In this document: one piece after another, positions 8,894 through 16,391 of the stretch
Layout: every line of letters starts with the position of its first letter
Position numbering within the stretch: the first letter of the stretch is position 1
IMG/VR virus record: IMGVR_UViG_3300031963_000285
Location: 1 to 44,491 of that record
DNA: 44,491 bases
Source: a virus
Direction: 5' to 3' (one strand)
Program-made: the position numbers and the translations under genes
Notes under the pieces: generated by a model
What the model was told of the DNA's origin: nothing
The model's input: only the letters and a program-made list of their open reading frames with translations
The model's database searches: none

Positions 8894-9458
8894 TTCCCTC
8901 AGCCGGCTTAGCTGGCTTTTTCTTCTTGGAAACCTTCTTTTCCGGCTCAGGTTCAGAAACTTCTTCATTGATGACGATGAACGAAAGGTCTTTGTGAACT
9001 ATGTACGTCGGCTTGCCTTCGACCCTTTTCATCTGTAGAATCTGCTTCCGGTTCCCACGGGTCTTGTAGCTAACGTGGACCCAGTCCGGTTCAGAATCCG
9101 TGCCTGCTTCCCAGATTACTTGGTCGAAATCCAAGTTGGACACAATGTACGAAAAAATGTCCTTGTTCGTGAACCCTTCGGTAGCCGAAATATCGATTGC
9201 CTCACCGAGGCAATGCTGGGAAGTCAACGAAGCCCCCTTGATGAGCTTGTTTACACTCGGTGAGCGGTAGAAGCTGTTGACTCGGATTGGCTTTCCGATT
9301 GCTGCTCTGAGAGGCTCAAACACCTTGAGCGCAAGAGCCTTCATCGAGGCCAGATGCCCCTGATTCGGGAAGTTACGGATGCCGTGCTTCTCAGCAACGG
9401 ATGACCTTGTTGCCTCTTCGAGTGAGATGTGCTCCGAAATTCTGCTTACAAAGGCCAT
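8880..9458 (-). CDS. Peptidase M15A endolysin
   Basis: 192 residues from ATG 9458 (MAFVSRISEH). The core has the zinc-site motifs of M15 D-Ala-D-Ala endopeptidases: a His and an Asp in SQHCLGEAIDI (about residues 81-90) and a second His in DWVHVSY (about 125). The substrate-side RVNSFYRSP block precedes them, as in M15A lysins. The enzyme would cleave stem peptides of peptidoglycan at lysis. A Lys/Pro-rich tail of about 35 residues follows the catalytic domain and may bind the wall or membrane. It follows a holin-like gene by four bases, the expected lysis arrangement. Confidence 0.85.
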   Translation of the reverse strand: MAFVSRISEHISLEEATRSSVAEKHGIRNFPNQGHLASMKALALKVFEPLRAAIGKPIRVNSFYRSPSVNKLIKGASLTSQHCLGEAIDISATEGFTNKDIFSYIVSNLDFDQVIWEAGTDSEPDWVHVSYKTRGNRKQILQMKRVEGKPTYIVHKDLSFIVINEEVSEPEPEKKVSKKKKPAKPAEGSELE

Positions 9459-9462
9459 GCTA

Positions 9463-9765
9463 TTACTTCTTTTTTCTGAACTCGTTGAGCTTTGAAATAA
9501 CCCGGTCAGATGCTGCCTCAACGATTTTCAGCCCACTGAACCCCACGATGAACGCCACCCCGTATGAGAGGGACGGCTCTGTTATGCCCATGGCCACAAT
9601 AACCACCGGCGTGATGTAATTCGCGGCCATCGTCCCGCCAATCACCGAGATAATCTGCTCTCTCAAGCTCCTGTCTTTTTGGTTACCAATCAGAAGGAGG
9701 GAGCCGAACATGCCAGAGACCGCCAAGCCAATGTTGATGCCGATGCTTACAAGAAACTCTTTCAT
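9463..9765 (-). CDS. Holin-like membrane protein
   Basis: 100 residues from the ATG at 9765; the stop of the preceding gene (TGA) overlaps it as TGATG. Three hydrophobic stretches are visible: about residues 5-27 (VSIGINIGLAVSGMFGSLLL), 43-60 (MAANYITPVVIVAMGI) and 67-80 (YGVAFIVGFSGL), ending in a basic tail (RKKK). A small three-helix protein directly before the M15 endolysin is best explained as the holin. Confidence 0.68.
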   Translation of the reverse strand: MKEFLVSIGINIGLAVSGMFGSLLLIGNQKDRSLREQIISVIGGTMAANYITPVVIVAMGITEPSLSYGVAFIVGFSGLKIVEAASDRVISKLNEFRKKK

Positions 9766-10241
9766 CAAAAGAGAAGAGTGAATCTTTTCAAAGTGGTGTC
9801 CAAGTCCATGACCCTAATCACCTTCATCGGGAGCACCTCATTGGCTGCAACGGTGAACAGCTCTGAAAGCCCGCTATCAACAAAGCCGTACTGAAGAACC
9901 CTGAAGTCCTTGGCCGACCCTCCGACGTTGTAAACAGAGCCGGGTGTCCCTTTGTTTTGGCGATAGATTCGAAATTTTCCACCGGGGGTGACGAAGATGT
10001 CCCTGTCAAGCTCAAGCTCGTCGTCATTCAGTCGCCTGATAATCTTCGCGACGGCCCAATCGGACTCGGCACAGATGACATCACCGGCTTCGAATGTGAT
10101 TGTATCCGGAAACAATCCGGTCGCAACAACCCTGTTTGCGACAAGACCAGTGATTGAATCCCGCATCACAAACCCGGACGGGTGCGGAATATTGATGTCA
10201 TCTGACGCATACCACGTCATGGATTGCTCAAATGGCTTCAT
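9765..10241 (-). CDS. Beta-rich late protein, probable virion component
   Basis: 158 residues, mostly beta strand, with a central segment about 45-95 (AGDVICAES..., IIRRLNDDELELDRDIF, GGKFRIY) that I recognise as a repeated pattern in Bacteroidota-phage structural proteins. There is no signal peptide or catalytic motif. It begins in an ATGA overlap with the 56-residue gene before it and is coupled to the holin-like gene after it. Virion association is inferred from composition and place. Confidence 0.62.
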   Translation of the reverse strand: MKPFEQSMTWYASDDINIPHPSGFVMRDSITGLVANRVVATGLFPDTITFEAGDVICAESDWAVAKIIRRLNDDELELDRDIFVTPGGKFRIYRQNKGTPGSVYNVGGSAKDFRVLQYGFVDSGLSELFTVAANEVLPMKVIRVMDLDTTLKRFTLLF

Positions 10242-10408
10242 TTCGTTTCCTCCTTGTGCTTGTATGGGAACACGCGGTTGAGCGTGTCCTTGCGGGACTT
10301 ACACCCGCACTCCTTGCCGGTAGCCTTTGAAACGGCCTCGACGACACGGGCAACCCCTGTCGCACGAGTGATGTTCTCGATTGTATCACCAAGACCTTGC
10401 GCTTTCAT
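10238..10408 (-). CDS. Short conserved protein with Cys-Gly-Cys motif
   Basis: 56 residues from ATG 10408, too short to be obvious but supported by an ATGA overlap with the next gene and by a TAGATTTG element 5 nt upstream. The sequence begins MKAQGLGDTIENITRATG and has KECGCKSRKDTLN followed by RVFPYK. I recall this short family (helix, CGC, Arg/Lys, FPYK ending) as widespread in Bacteroidota phages. The two cysteines might bind metal. Function unknown. Confidence 0.7.
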   Translation of the reverse strand: MKAQGLGDTIENITRATGVARVVEAVSKATGKECGCKSRKDTLNRVFPYKHKEETK

Positions 10409-10413
10409 GGTAG

Positions 10414-10421
10414 CAAATCTA
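10414..10421 (-). promoter_or_regulatory. TAGATTTG element 5 nt before ATG
   Basis: Matches the -7 consensus TAnnTTTG on the minus strand and ends 5 nt before the ATG at 10408, so the transcript could be leaderless or nearly so. The nearest TTG is about 15 bp further upstream, closer than usual. Confidence 0.4.
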
Positions 10422-10435
10422 ATGATTTTCCTGAA

Positions 10436-10726
10436 TCAATACTTGCCTTTCCTGCCGGGAGGACTGCTTTTCGTGGAACCCCCGGCCCCCGCCCACAACT
10501 TTTTGCAGGCCCAGTGCCGCGGAGTGAGCTTGTCGGTCGCGCTGTCGCACTTATGGCGGGCCTTGAACGACTTCCTTGCAGCGTCCGAATAGTTGTGGCC
10601 GTAGCCTTCCGCACCGAAATGCAGCAGTTTCTCCTTGCCACCTGAGCACGCTTTCACCATCATCTTCTTCCCGGCCCGGTCAGACGGGCGGGGAGAGTTG
10701 CATTTCATCTTTGACTTCTCCGCCAT
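10436..10726 (-). CDS. Small basic Cys/His protein, DUF5872-like
   Basis: 96 residues, strongly basic. The core KACSGGKEKLLHFGAEGYGH, then SFKARHKC, then a Trp-Ala-Cys-Lys-Lys-Leu-Trp block matches a small family seen in phages and giant viruses (DUF5872 as I recall it). Conserved Cys and His residues could bind metal, but the spacing is not a known finger. It sits in a run of small basic late genes, between a palindrome-terminator and the Cys-Gly-Cys gene. Confidence 0.7.
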   Translation of the reverse strand: MAEKSKMKCNSPRPSDRAGKKMMVKACSGGKEKLLHFGAEGYGHNYSDAARKSFKARHKCDSATDKLTPRHWACKKLWAGAGGSTKSSPPGRKGKY

Positions 10727-10731
10727 GGATG

Positions 10732-10739
10732 TAAATCTA
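10732..10739 (-). promoter_or_regulatory. TAGATTTA element 5 nt before ATG
   Basis: Near match to TAnnTTTG, with exactly the same 5-nt spacing to the start codon (10726) as the element before 10408. It lies just downstream of the terminator at 10741-10772, so transcription could restart here. Confidence 0.4.
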
Positions 10740-10740
10740 C

Positions 10741-10772
10741 GAAAAAGAAAGAGGTAACCTCAAAGTTACCTC
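10741..10772 (-). terminator. Palindrome copy acting as leftward terminator
   Basis: On the minus strand GAGGTAAC, loop TTTGAG, GTTACCTC is followed by TTTCTTTTTC: an 8-bp stem plus U-rich tail. The hairpin is built from one copy of the 18-bp palindrome (10753-10770, GGTAACCTCAAAGTTACC). Confidence 0.6.
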
Positions 10773-10800
10773 TTCACGAATGGTGTTGCTTGAATTAAAG

Positions 10801-11085
10801 TCACTTTTTCATTTTCCGGTACGCGGCAGAGCCCTCGTAGGATTTCTTGATTTTCGCCTCAGCCGTGGCAGCATCGATTTTCCCCTTCGCGTAACTGACA
10901 GACGGAGCCCGCTTCGCCTTGGCCAACGTGACAGCGGCCTTGGCCTTGGCGATTCCTGAAGCATCCGCGAATCCCTGCTTCTTTGCAGCCTTCGCATCCG
11001 CAAGGGAGGCTTTCGCACTGGACTTGTCCCACTTCGCGGCCATCTTAGCGGCCATGACGCGGTCTTGATTCTTACCTGACGGCAT
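10801..11085 (-). CDS. Ala/Lys-rich basic protein
   Basis: 94 residues; about half are Ala or Lys, in a continuous amphipathic pattern (AAKMAAKWDKSS..., KAKAAVTLAKAK). It resembles histone H1-like or other nucleic-acid-coating proteins in composition only. No domain is recognised. It belongs to a run of four small basic proteins (10.8-12.2 kb) that could condense packaged DNA or fill the virion; inference. Confidence 0.6.
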   Translation of the reverse strand: MPSGKNQDRVMAAKMAAKWDKSSAKASLADAKAAKKQGFADASGIAKAKAAVTLAKAKRAPSVSYAKGKIDAATAEAKIKKSYEGSAAYRKMKK

Positions 11086-11111
11086 GCTTTTGAGGTTAAA
11101 ATGTTGGAAAC

Positions 11112-11357
11112 TTACCCTCTTCCACCCTTATTGTATCCCTCCGGGATGTCAATAGAGCTACCGAGCGACTGAAGGCCGATGGTTCGGCCAGCAGAGGACT
11201 GCTTTCTTGATGCAGCCCTCTTGCCGATATCCTGCTTCACAAGGGAAACATGCTCAGAGAGAAGCCGCATAGCCTGATTGTCGCGGAACGAAAGCTCCTG
11301 CATCTTCCTCTGAAGACCCTCGGTCTTCTTCGAGCTGTACTGCTTCTCCTCTGCCAT
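11112..11357 (-). CDS. Small polar helical protein
   Basis: 81 residues from ATG 11357 (MAEEKQYSSKK), two bases after the stop of the preceding gene; the longer ORF from 11468 is rejected because it would overlap that gene by more than 100 bp. Helical, basic, with a Gly-rich end (EGYNKGGRG). No recognised family. Confidence 0.55.
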   Translation of the reverse strand: MAEEKQYSSKKTEGLQRKMQELSFRDNQAMRLLSEHVSLVKQDIGKRAASRKQSSAGRTIGLQSLGSSIDIPEGYNKGGRG

Positions 11358-11359
11358 GA

Positions 11360-11716
11360 TTAGTACCTCTTGTTCGAGCCAATACCCCGGGTGGTTCTTT
11401 TGCCTCCAGCTTTGGTCTTTGCGACAAAACCGGACCGGCCACCAACTCCTTTTTCGTTGCTCACCCATTTGGTTTTACCCGATATCAGGTCCCCGGATGC
11501 GTTTCTCTTTGACATGTCGACATCACGTCGCGTCTTCCCGGCTGGCTCCAAAAACTCACCAGAGTATTTGCCCTTTTCGACAGTTTTTGTCTTTTGGACT
11601 CCATTTGGTTTCACAACGTTCTTGGTTTTGAGGACACCGCTACCTGAAAATCCAGTAGACTCCTCTTTTGTTTTTGTAACAACCCTCTTTCTAGGGCCTG
11701 AACTCATTGCTGCCAT
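11360..11716 (-). CDS. Lys/Gly/Ser-rich basic protein
   Basis: 118 residues, low complexity, rich in Lys, Gly, Ser, Thr and Arg, with repeated VxKTK units (VVTKTKEES, GVLKTKNVVK, VQKTKTVEKG, FVAKTKAGGK). Likely disordered and nucleic-acid binding. An alternative start is the second Met (MSSGPRKR). No family recognised. Confidence 0.55.
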   Translation of the reverse strand: MAAMSSGPRKRVVTKTKEESTGFSGSGVLKTKNVVKPNGVQKTKTVEKGKYSGEFLEPAGKTRRDVDMSKRNASGDLISGKTKWVSNEKGVGGRSGFVAKTKAGGKRTTRGIGSNKRY

Positions 11717-11734
11717 TATCGTAAAAGTTATTGG

Positions 11735-12238
11735 TTACTTCTTTGTGGGTCTCCAAACGCCTTCTGTCTCATTCTTTGCCGCCTCAATCTTGGCCTTCAT
11801 CTCAGCATCGGAGACACCCCTGCGGCCCGGGATGGACCGGCTAGGAAGCGGACCCTGAGCCCTTTTCTCCGGGTTGGAGCGGGACTCGTTCGTCATTGCA
11901 GCCTTACGGATTGGAGCGACAGCAGATTTGGCCACCCCAGACTTGCCAGACGCAGATGCCTTCGCAGGCTGCTTGGCCCCGGACTTCGCACCGACTCCGC
12001 TGATTGGAGTAGACCTCGTGCCCACGATGACCCGCTCGGTCTTCTCATTCCGGCGGGCTACCCTCTTCATAATCGGGGACTTGTCCAGCCCCTTCTCGAA
12101 CATGCGCTCCTTGGCCTCGAAAGTGTTCGGGATTTTCCCCTTCACTGCAGCCATCTCAGCACGCTTGCTCGACTTCGCCGCGGCCTTGTCCATCTTGTAC
12201 TCGGTCCGGATTGCTTTCTTGCGTGGGTCGTTTTTCAT
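11735..12238 (-). CDS. Basic Ala/Lys/Ser-rich protein
   Basis: 167 residues from ATG 12238 (MKNDPRKKAIRTEY). The N-terminal 60 residues are helical and charged; the middle (about 75-125) is a disordered Ala/Ser/Lys/Gly tract resembling histone tails; the C-terminus returns to a helix. The upstream part of the longer ORF overlaps the neighbouring gene and is discarded. A TAGCTTTA element precedes the ATG by 5 nt. Confidence 0.55.
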   Translation of the reverse strand: MKNDPRKKAIRTEYKMDKAAAKSSKRAEMAAVKGKIPNTFEAKERMFEKGLDKSPIMKRVARRNEKTERVIVGTRSTPISGVGAKSGAKQPAKASASGKSGVAKSAVAPIRKAAMTNESRSNPEKRAQGPLPSRSIPGRRGVSDAEMKAKIEAAKNETEGVWRPTKK

Positions 12239-12243
12239 ACCTG

Positions 12244-12251
12244 TAAAGCTA
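12244..12251 (-). promoter_or_regulatory. TAGCTTTA element 5 nt before ATG
   Basis: Third case, with 10414-10421 and 10732-10739, of a TAGNTTTR octamer ending 5 nt before a start codon (here 12238). It overlaps the stop of the upstream gene. Confidence 0.35.
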
Positions 12252-12488
12252 TAGCATTTCCTCGAATTCTTCAAGCGTCATCACCCTGATGAACAGGGGA
12301 CTGCCCTCACCAAGATACCCGCCCTCGATGTTGTACTCGTAGTAGTCGATGGCCTGCTCCTCTGTCATCCCGTCCCGGTCCATGAGGATTGCAAGAATCT
12401 TATCGCTGTCGTAAACGGCACGAGGCTCCGTCTCCGTGGTGAACCCGACAATCGCGCTGTCAAGCCCGTCTAGGATAATCGCGCTCAT
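12249..12488 (-). CDS. Conserved small phage protein, unknown function
   Basis: 79 residues. The order DGLDSAIVGFTTE, then VYDSDKILAILMDRDGMTEEQAIDYYEYNIEGGYLGEGSP, then a hydrophobic FIRVMT is a family I have seen repeatedly in phage genomes without an assigned role. Acidic; starts in an ATGA overlap with the preceding gene. It breaks the run of basic proteins. Confidence 0.72.
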   Translation of the reverse strand: MSAIILDGLDSAIVGFTTETEPRAVYDSDKILAILMDRDGMTEEQAIDYYEYNIEGGYLGEGSPLFIRVMTLEEFEEML

Positions 12489-12739
12489 GGCTTTCCATGA
12501 GGCAGGCCGAACATGTCAAGCAACTCGACACCTACCATACGAGGAAGGTTGTTGATGACCGGGTCTGGCATGCCGACCGGTTGGAACGGGACCGCGATAT
12601 ACTCGGTCATGCCATCCGTCAAGTAACAGAATGTCTGCGTACCGGCCTTGAATGCCGGGAAGAAGCTAAGCCCCTCCGGCAGGTCATTGGTGGTGAAAAT
12701 CGCACCATCCATGTATTGGTCGTTGATTTTGATTATCAT
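12485..12739 (-). CDS. Small unknown protein, fibre-gene neighbour
   Basis: 84 residues, beta-rich, not recognised. It lies directly after the 387-residue fibre-like gene (4-bp overlap at 12736-12739) and before the 79-residue gene (ATGA overlap), so the three are translated from one message. Confidence 0.6.
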   Translation of the reverse strand: MIIKINDQYMDGAIFTTNDLPEGLSFFPAFKAGTQTFCYLTDGMTEYIAVPFQPVGMPDPVINNLPRMVGVELLDMFGLPHGKP

Positions 12740-13899
12740 AGCTGTACGTGTCTTGCAGATACAAATCGGACGTAAGAACCTGACCCTAGAACGTGCTGGA
12801 AGTCATAGTAGAATGATGTCCCGGCAGCATAGGTCGTCAAGGATGTGTACAGCAGGGTCCAAGTCACCCCGTTGTCCGTGGACCGGTAGTACGTGATGGT
12901 TCCAACACCGGCGACAACCGTTCCGACAATCTTAAACCAGTTTCCTGTGGTGAGGTTAAAGCTCAGTTGAGCCTTGAGTGTGTTCGGCTTCTCGTAAATC
13001 TGCCACACGTTCGGTAACAAACCGAAGAAGTACGATGTCCTGTTCGGCCTACCGGCAGGAGTGTTGGAACCGCTCTGGTCATTCAATCCGAACACGGTTG
13101 CCCCTGCTGTTGACAAGGGTGTATTCGGGGGGATAATCAGCTCGAAATTATCGACCAGAGGATTCGATGCGATGTAGTTGGCGTACCAGTTGATGGTCGG
13201 GTTGTCAGCACGGAAAGCCAGCGAGGTCTCATTGAACTCGTTCGGCAACCGAACGACAGTTTCCGTGAATATTGTGGACATCGGGTAGTAGTAGTCCAGA
13301 GAAGGATACTTCAGAAGGCCCGAGACACCCTCCACAAGAAAATCGACGCTCGCCAGTGCTGCCGGGTTCGTCCGGACAACGGTTACATACAGCCTGTCGT
13401 TCTGGGTGATGGACAACGGGAACGCAATCGGCTGCGGAACAAGAACCTCATTCTTGTGAAGCGTGTATGATGTCACGTTCGTCAAGGAAACATCCACGAT
13501 GTCACCAATCCAGTTGATACGCCCTTCGACGTTATTCTGCTTCCCGACACCGAACTCGAACATGGCAACACCAGTGCAGCCGCCACCAACCGAGGTCCAG
13601 ATGTACGGGCCGATTGCCGCCAATACATCCGCCAAGTCTGCCGGCCCGGTGCTCACCCCGTCGATTTGAACGTCGCTGATGTCCTGATAAGAGAACAGCA
13701 TCGTCGAACCGATGATGGTCGTGAACTTGATTCTCGCGTTCAGGTTCGTCAGCGCAAGCGTGTTCTCGCGCTCCATCGTCACAGGCTGGCCCACCTTCCC
13801 GAAATAGTCCAAGAAAACGTAGCCTGTACCTGAATCGAAGTCCGTAATCTGGACCTGATTCAGCGTCGTGTCGATGTTGATGAATATCTGACGTGCCAT
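12736..13899 (-). CDS. Fibre-like protein with shared N-terminal module (paralogue 3)
   Basis: 387 residues. Residues 1-95 (MARQIFINIDTTLN, ITDFDSGTG, ERENTLALTNLNARIKF, VQIDG, IGPYIW) match the first 95 residues of the two genes upstream. The rest is beta-rich with aromatic and Gly/Thr residues, ending in a short exposed-looking tail (RFVSARHVQL). Shared heads with differing C-terminal parts are the mark of phage receptor-binding or accessory fibres, with the shared part docking to the virion. No enzymatic motif is seen. Confidence 0.62.
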   Translation of the reverse strand: MARQIFINIDTTLNQVQITDFDSGTGYVFLDYFGKVGQPVTMERENTLALTNLNARIKFTTIIGSTMLFSYQDISDVQIDGVSTGPADLADVLAAIGPYIWTSVGGGCTGVAMFEFGVGKQNNVEGRINWIGDIVDVSLTNVTSYTLHKNEVLVPQPIAFPLSITQNDRLYVTVVRTNPAALASVDFLVEGVSGLLKYPSLDYYYPMSTIFTETVVRLPNEFNETSLAFRADNPTINWYANYIASNPLVDNFELIIPPNTPLSTAGATVFGLNDQSGSNTPAGRPNRTSYFFGLLPNVWQIYEKPNTLKAQLSFNLTTGNWFKIVGTVVAGVGTITYYRSTDNGVTWTLLYTSLTTYAAGTSFYYDFQHVLGSGSYVRFVSARHVQL

Positions 13900-14210
13900 T
13901 ACGCGAAGATATAGGGTGCAAGGTTCGTGATGAGGGCGGCAAGCGTGGCGTTCACCTGAGGCGCACCATCCACGTCGAAGTACTCCAAGTCGGCGATGGC
14001 GAAGAACTCAGTCCAGCCCGACGGGGTGTGGAACCGGATTTCGGCCAGAGCGTTCGTCAACGCAGGGCTGTTCGCCTTGCGCTCGTAGCTGAAGCCCCAG
14101 TTCAGGACGCTGTTGCTGTCGAAATAGACACCGCCTGTCACGTCGTCGTAGTCCGTGACCCTGATGTAGTTGAGTGCGGTGTCGACCGCGAATTGTATCT
14201 TCCTTGCCAT
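13899..14210 (-). CDS. Stand-alone N-terminal fibre module (paralogue 2)
   Basis: 103 residues consisting almost only of the module shared with its two neighbours: MARKIQFAVDTALNYIRVTDYDD, FSYERKANSPALTNALAEIRFHTPSGWTEFF, DVDGAP, LAPYIFA. It ends exactly where the others continue. It may be an independent docking or capping protein, or the remnant of a longer fibre whose C-terminal part was lost. The stop and the next start touch (13899). Confidence 0.62.
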   Translation of the reverse strand: MARKIQFAVDTALNYIRVTDYDDVTGGVYFDSNSVLNWGFSYERKANSPALTNALAEIRFHTPSGWTEFFAIADLEYFDVDGAPQVNATLAALITNLAPYIFA

Positions 14211-14212
14211 GG

Positions 14213-15685
14213 TTACTTGATTTCCGTGATGATGAAGTTCATCTGGTCAACCGTTATGTTGGTAGCAGCAGAGTTGTTCGCTGCGTGAATCTCTTGATAA
14301 TCCAAGTCCTTCATGTTCACGACACATGCAAAATGCACGTTCTCCGCCCGGCCAGCGGCGTTTGCCGTTGACTTCGTCCGGCTTGGGACACGGACGGCGG
14401 CAAGACGGGAGTCGTAGAACCCGAACTCGCACACGTTCCCGTTGCCGCTCGTGAATGAAAGCGTGCATTGGATTAGGTACTTCCGCTGAATGGTAGCCCT
14501 GCACGTAAGCCTGTTGTTCGAATGGTCGAACTTCGCATTGTCAGAGCTCGCGGTTGTGGTCCCCAGAACCTTGTAAAACGTCGAAGGGGCCGCGACAACC
14601 GTGGCCACGGCATTGTTCTGCATGTACAACTGGCCGTTCACCGCCGTGTTGGTGATGCCAGTGCAGCTCGTGAACAACGACTTGTTCGACGTGTGGTCGA
14701 CTCCGCCAAGATAGCTTCCGCCTCCGCTGAAGCTCACCGTGTCAAGGATGAACCCCTCCGTCGGAATAGTCGCAGCAGGGTCCACGTCAATGCCAACAGA
14801 TGCACCGGAGGCAATCACGGAAGAGTATATTAACCGAAACCGGCGAGTAATGGTCGCGGTTGACTTCACCTCGATGATGTTTCCGGCAACTCCACCCCCG
14901 TTCACAAGGGAGTTGTTGATGCCAATCGTGCCGATGGACCCGTCAAACACCATTCCGCGGGAATTCAGCATCGCACCGGTCGTGTAGATGAAGTTGTCGC
15001 AGGTGTTTACCAGCAAAGCGTTCGGCACGTTCACAAAGTTGACACCGGTCCAGTCGAGGGCCACAGGCGCATTGACGCTCCCGTCAATCTCAATCGCCGT
15101 GTCTACGTCGCGGAATGATATGTCGCGTATCGGAGTGGTCCACTCGCTGTAAAACAACGGGACACCAGCACCAAGACCCGTGGATGTGATGGAGCAGTTC
15201 TCGGAACTGGCCCCAAGTATCACGGTATCCTGACCACCGACCATCCGGTTGCCCAAAAGGTCCACATCCCGGGTGAAATAGTAGGTCTTGCCGGCCTCAA
15301 GGTAGTGGATTCCGCCGACAGCAAGGGGTAACTTCGAAGTTACGTCAACCCAAACGATGTCAGGAGCCCCGACAGTCACGAAAAAGTACCCTGCAATGAT
15401 TGAAACAACGTCAGAAAGGTCTGTAAAAACCTGAGACACCCCGTCGATGTCTACATACTCAACGTCGGTCGCCCGAAAAAAGCCCGTGAACCCCGTCGGG
15501 GTGCGAAAACGAGCCAACGCAGCGGCGTTCGTAAGCAAAGTGACCCCGTCTCCACGCTCATAACTGAACCCAGAACCGATTCCACCCACATACTCATGGA
15601 AAATGTCGCCAGAAATACTCTCGTAATCTGTCAACCGCCAGCTCCCCTGAGCAGTGTCGATGGAAATCTGTATCTTTCGTGCCAT
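14213..15685 (-). CDS. Tail-fibre or tailspike-like beta-helix protein (paralogue 1)
   Basis: 490 residues from the ATG at 15685 (MARKIQISID), preferred over an upstream in-frame start because the promoter lies between. Residues 1-105 are the shared module. VDVTSKLP, encoded by one copy of the 18-bp palindrome, marks the border. Residues about 125-360 show short repeating strands with Asn/Gly/Thr turns (DNFIYTTGAML, GTIGINNSLVNGGG, GFILDTVSF) typical of a right-handed beta-helix; residues about 380-490 look like a C-terminal trimer or jelly-roll domain. Likely binds or degrades surface glycan; no catalytic residues identified. Confidence 0.68.
   Translation of the reverse strand: MARKIQISIDTAQGSWRLTDYESISGDIFHEYVGGIGSGFSYERGDGVTLLTNAAALARFRTPTGFTGFFRATDVEYVDIDGVSQVFTDLSDVVSIIAGYFFVTVGAPDIVWVDVTSKLPLAVGGIHYLEAGKTYYFTRDVDLLGNRMVGGQDTVILGASSENCSITSTGLGAGVPLFYSEWTTPIRDISFRDVDTAIEIDGSVNAPVALDWTGVNFVNVPNALLVNTCDNFIYTTGAMLNSRGMVFDGSIGTIGINNSLVNGGGVAGNIIEVKSTATITRRFRLIYSSVIASGASVGIDVDPAATIPTEGFILDTVSFSGGGSYLGGVDHTSNKSLFTSCTGITNTAVNGQLYMQNNAVATVVAAPSTFYKVLGTTTASSDNAKFDHSNNRLTCRATIQRKYLIQCTLSFTSGNGNVCEFGFYDSRLAAVRVPSRTKSTANAAGRAENVHFACVVNMKDLDYQEIHAANNSAATNITVDQMNFIITEIK
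15327..15344. repeat. 18-bp palindrome copy inside fibre gene
   Basis: GGTAACTTCGAAGTTACG. In the leftward gene it is read in the frame VTSKLP, at the border between the shared N-terminal module and the beta-helix. Confidence 0.85.
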
Positions 15686-15703
15686 CCTGCTAACTTCGCA
15701 GGG

Positions 15704-15732
15704 CAAATATAATCAAATCCAATGAAGAGCAA
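15704..15732 (-). promoter_or_regulatory. Promoter for the fibre genes
   Basis: TATATTTG (-7, 15704-15711) and TTG (15730-15732) are 18 bp apart on the minus strand. The predicted transcript starts about 10 nt before the ATG at 15685. It overlaps the start of the divergent winged-helix gene (15722), so the two promoters may interfere. Confidence 0.6.
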
Positions 15733-16192
15733 CTACCTCAAATACTGGAGGGTCGTAAGAAAGTACGTCCTGTACCGCTACAACATCTCACCATCCGAAC
15801 TCGAACTGCTCCTGTACCTGTACAGCGAGGACCCGTTCACGAGGGACCAGTTCAGAGCGTTCGAAAGGACCATGTCGTGGACAAAGAACTACCTCGATGT
15901 GCTCATCGAAAGGGGATGGGTCTACAAGTTCCGGGAGAAAAAAATTTCGAGAAAAATCACAGCCCTGTACTCCCTCACCCCCACCACAAAAAGAATCATC
16001 ACCAACCTGTACGCCATGCTGGATGCTGACGACATGTCGGTGATGAACAGGTGGCATGTGGAAACCACCTACAAGGGGAAGTGGCGAGAAGCCGACAACC
16101 GGTACAAGGAGTTCATGGAGAAAACCGTCATCGAGACTCAACGACTACAACGTCGCGCTCTTGAATCACGGTCCGGCGATGACCACCAATGA
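15722..16192 (+). CDS. Winged-helix (MarR-like) DNA-binding protein
   Basis: 156 residues. It starts with a conserved NYLKYWRVVRKYV segment. Residues about 25-95 contain helix-helix-wing spacing (SELELLLYLYSEDPFTRDQF, TKNYLDVLIERGWVYKFREK, ALYSLTPTTKRII), as in MarR-type winged-helix regulators. Proteins of this pattern are known to me from crAss-like and other Bacteroidota phages. It is the only rightward gene inside the late block, divergent from the fibre genes and overlapping the 3' end of groES by 65 bp, so it is well placed to control late transcription. Confidence 0.78.
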   Translation: MKSNYLKYWRVVRKYVLYRYNISPSELELLLYLYSEDPFTRDQFRAFERTMSWTKNYLDVLIERGWVYKFREKKISRKITALYSLTPTTKRIITNLYAMLDADDMSVMNRWHVETTYKGKWREADNRYKEFMEKTVIETQRLQRRALESRSGDDHQ

Positions 16193-16391
16193 CCATCGTG
16201 AAGGAATGGGCCTTGTCGTAGTAAACCAAGTCCCCCTCAAGGATGGCCGACACGTCGGTCCCCGGTGAAACGACCAAGGCCTTCCGGTAACGGAAAGCGT
16301 CAGCGTCCGCAGCTGTCAGAAGGAGGCCGGACCCCGTCCGGACCTCCTCTTGGATATCATCCACGATAATGAATTTTCCTATCGCCTTCAT
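16128..16391 (-). CDS. groES: Co-chaperonin GroES
   Basis: 87 residues starting MKAIGKFIIVDD at the ATGA that ends groEL; longer upstream starts would lie inside groEL. It shows the Cpn10 order: N-terminal strand, mobile loop with the hydrophobic tripeptide (TGSGLLLTA, matching GGIVL of bacterial GroES), ALVVSPGTD, EGDLVYYD turn, and a final VIQERDVVVVE strand. The roof loop is short, making the protein about 10 residues smaller than bacterial GroES. It would cap the phage GroEL. Gene order (EL before ES) is the reverse of bacterial operons. The last 65 bp overlap a gene on the other strand. Confidence 0.85.
   Translation of the reverse strand: MKAIGKFIIVDDIQEEVRTGSGLLLTAADADAFRYRKALVVSPGTDVSAILEGDLVYYDKAHSFTMVIGGHRRTVIQERDVVVVESR

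Noticed and set aside
9458-9521. N-terminal extension of the M15 gene
   Set aside because: It would overlap the holin-like gene; the ATG at 9458 starts right after the holin stop.
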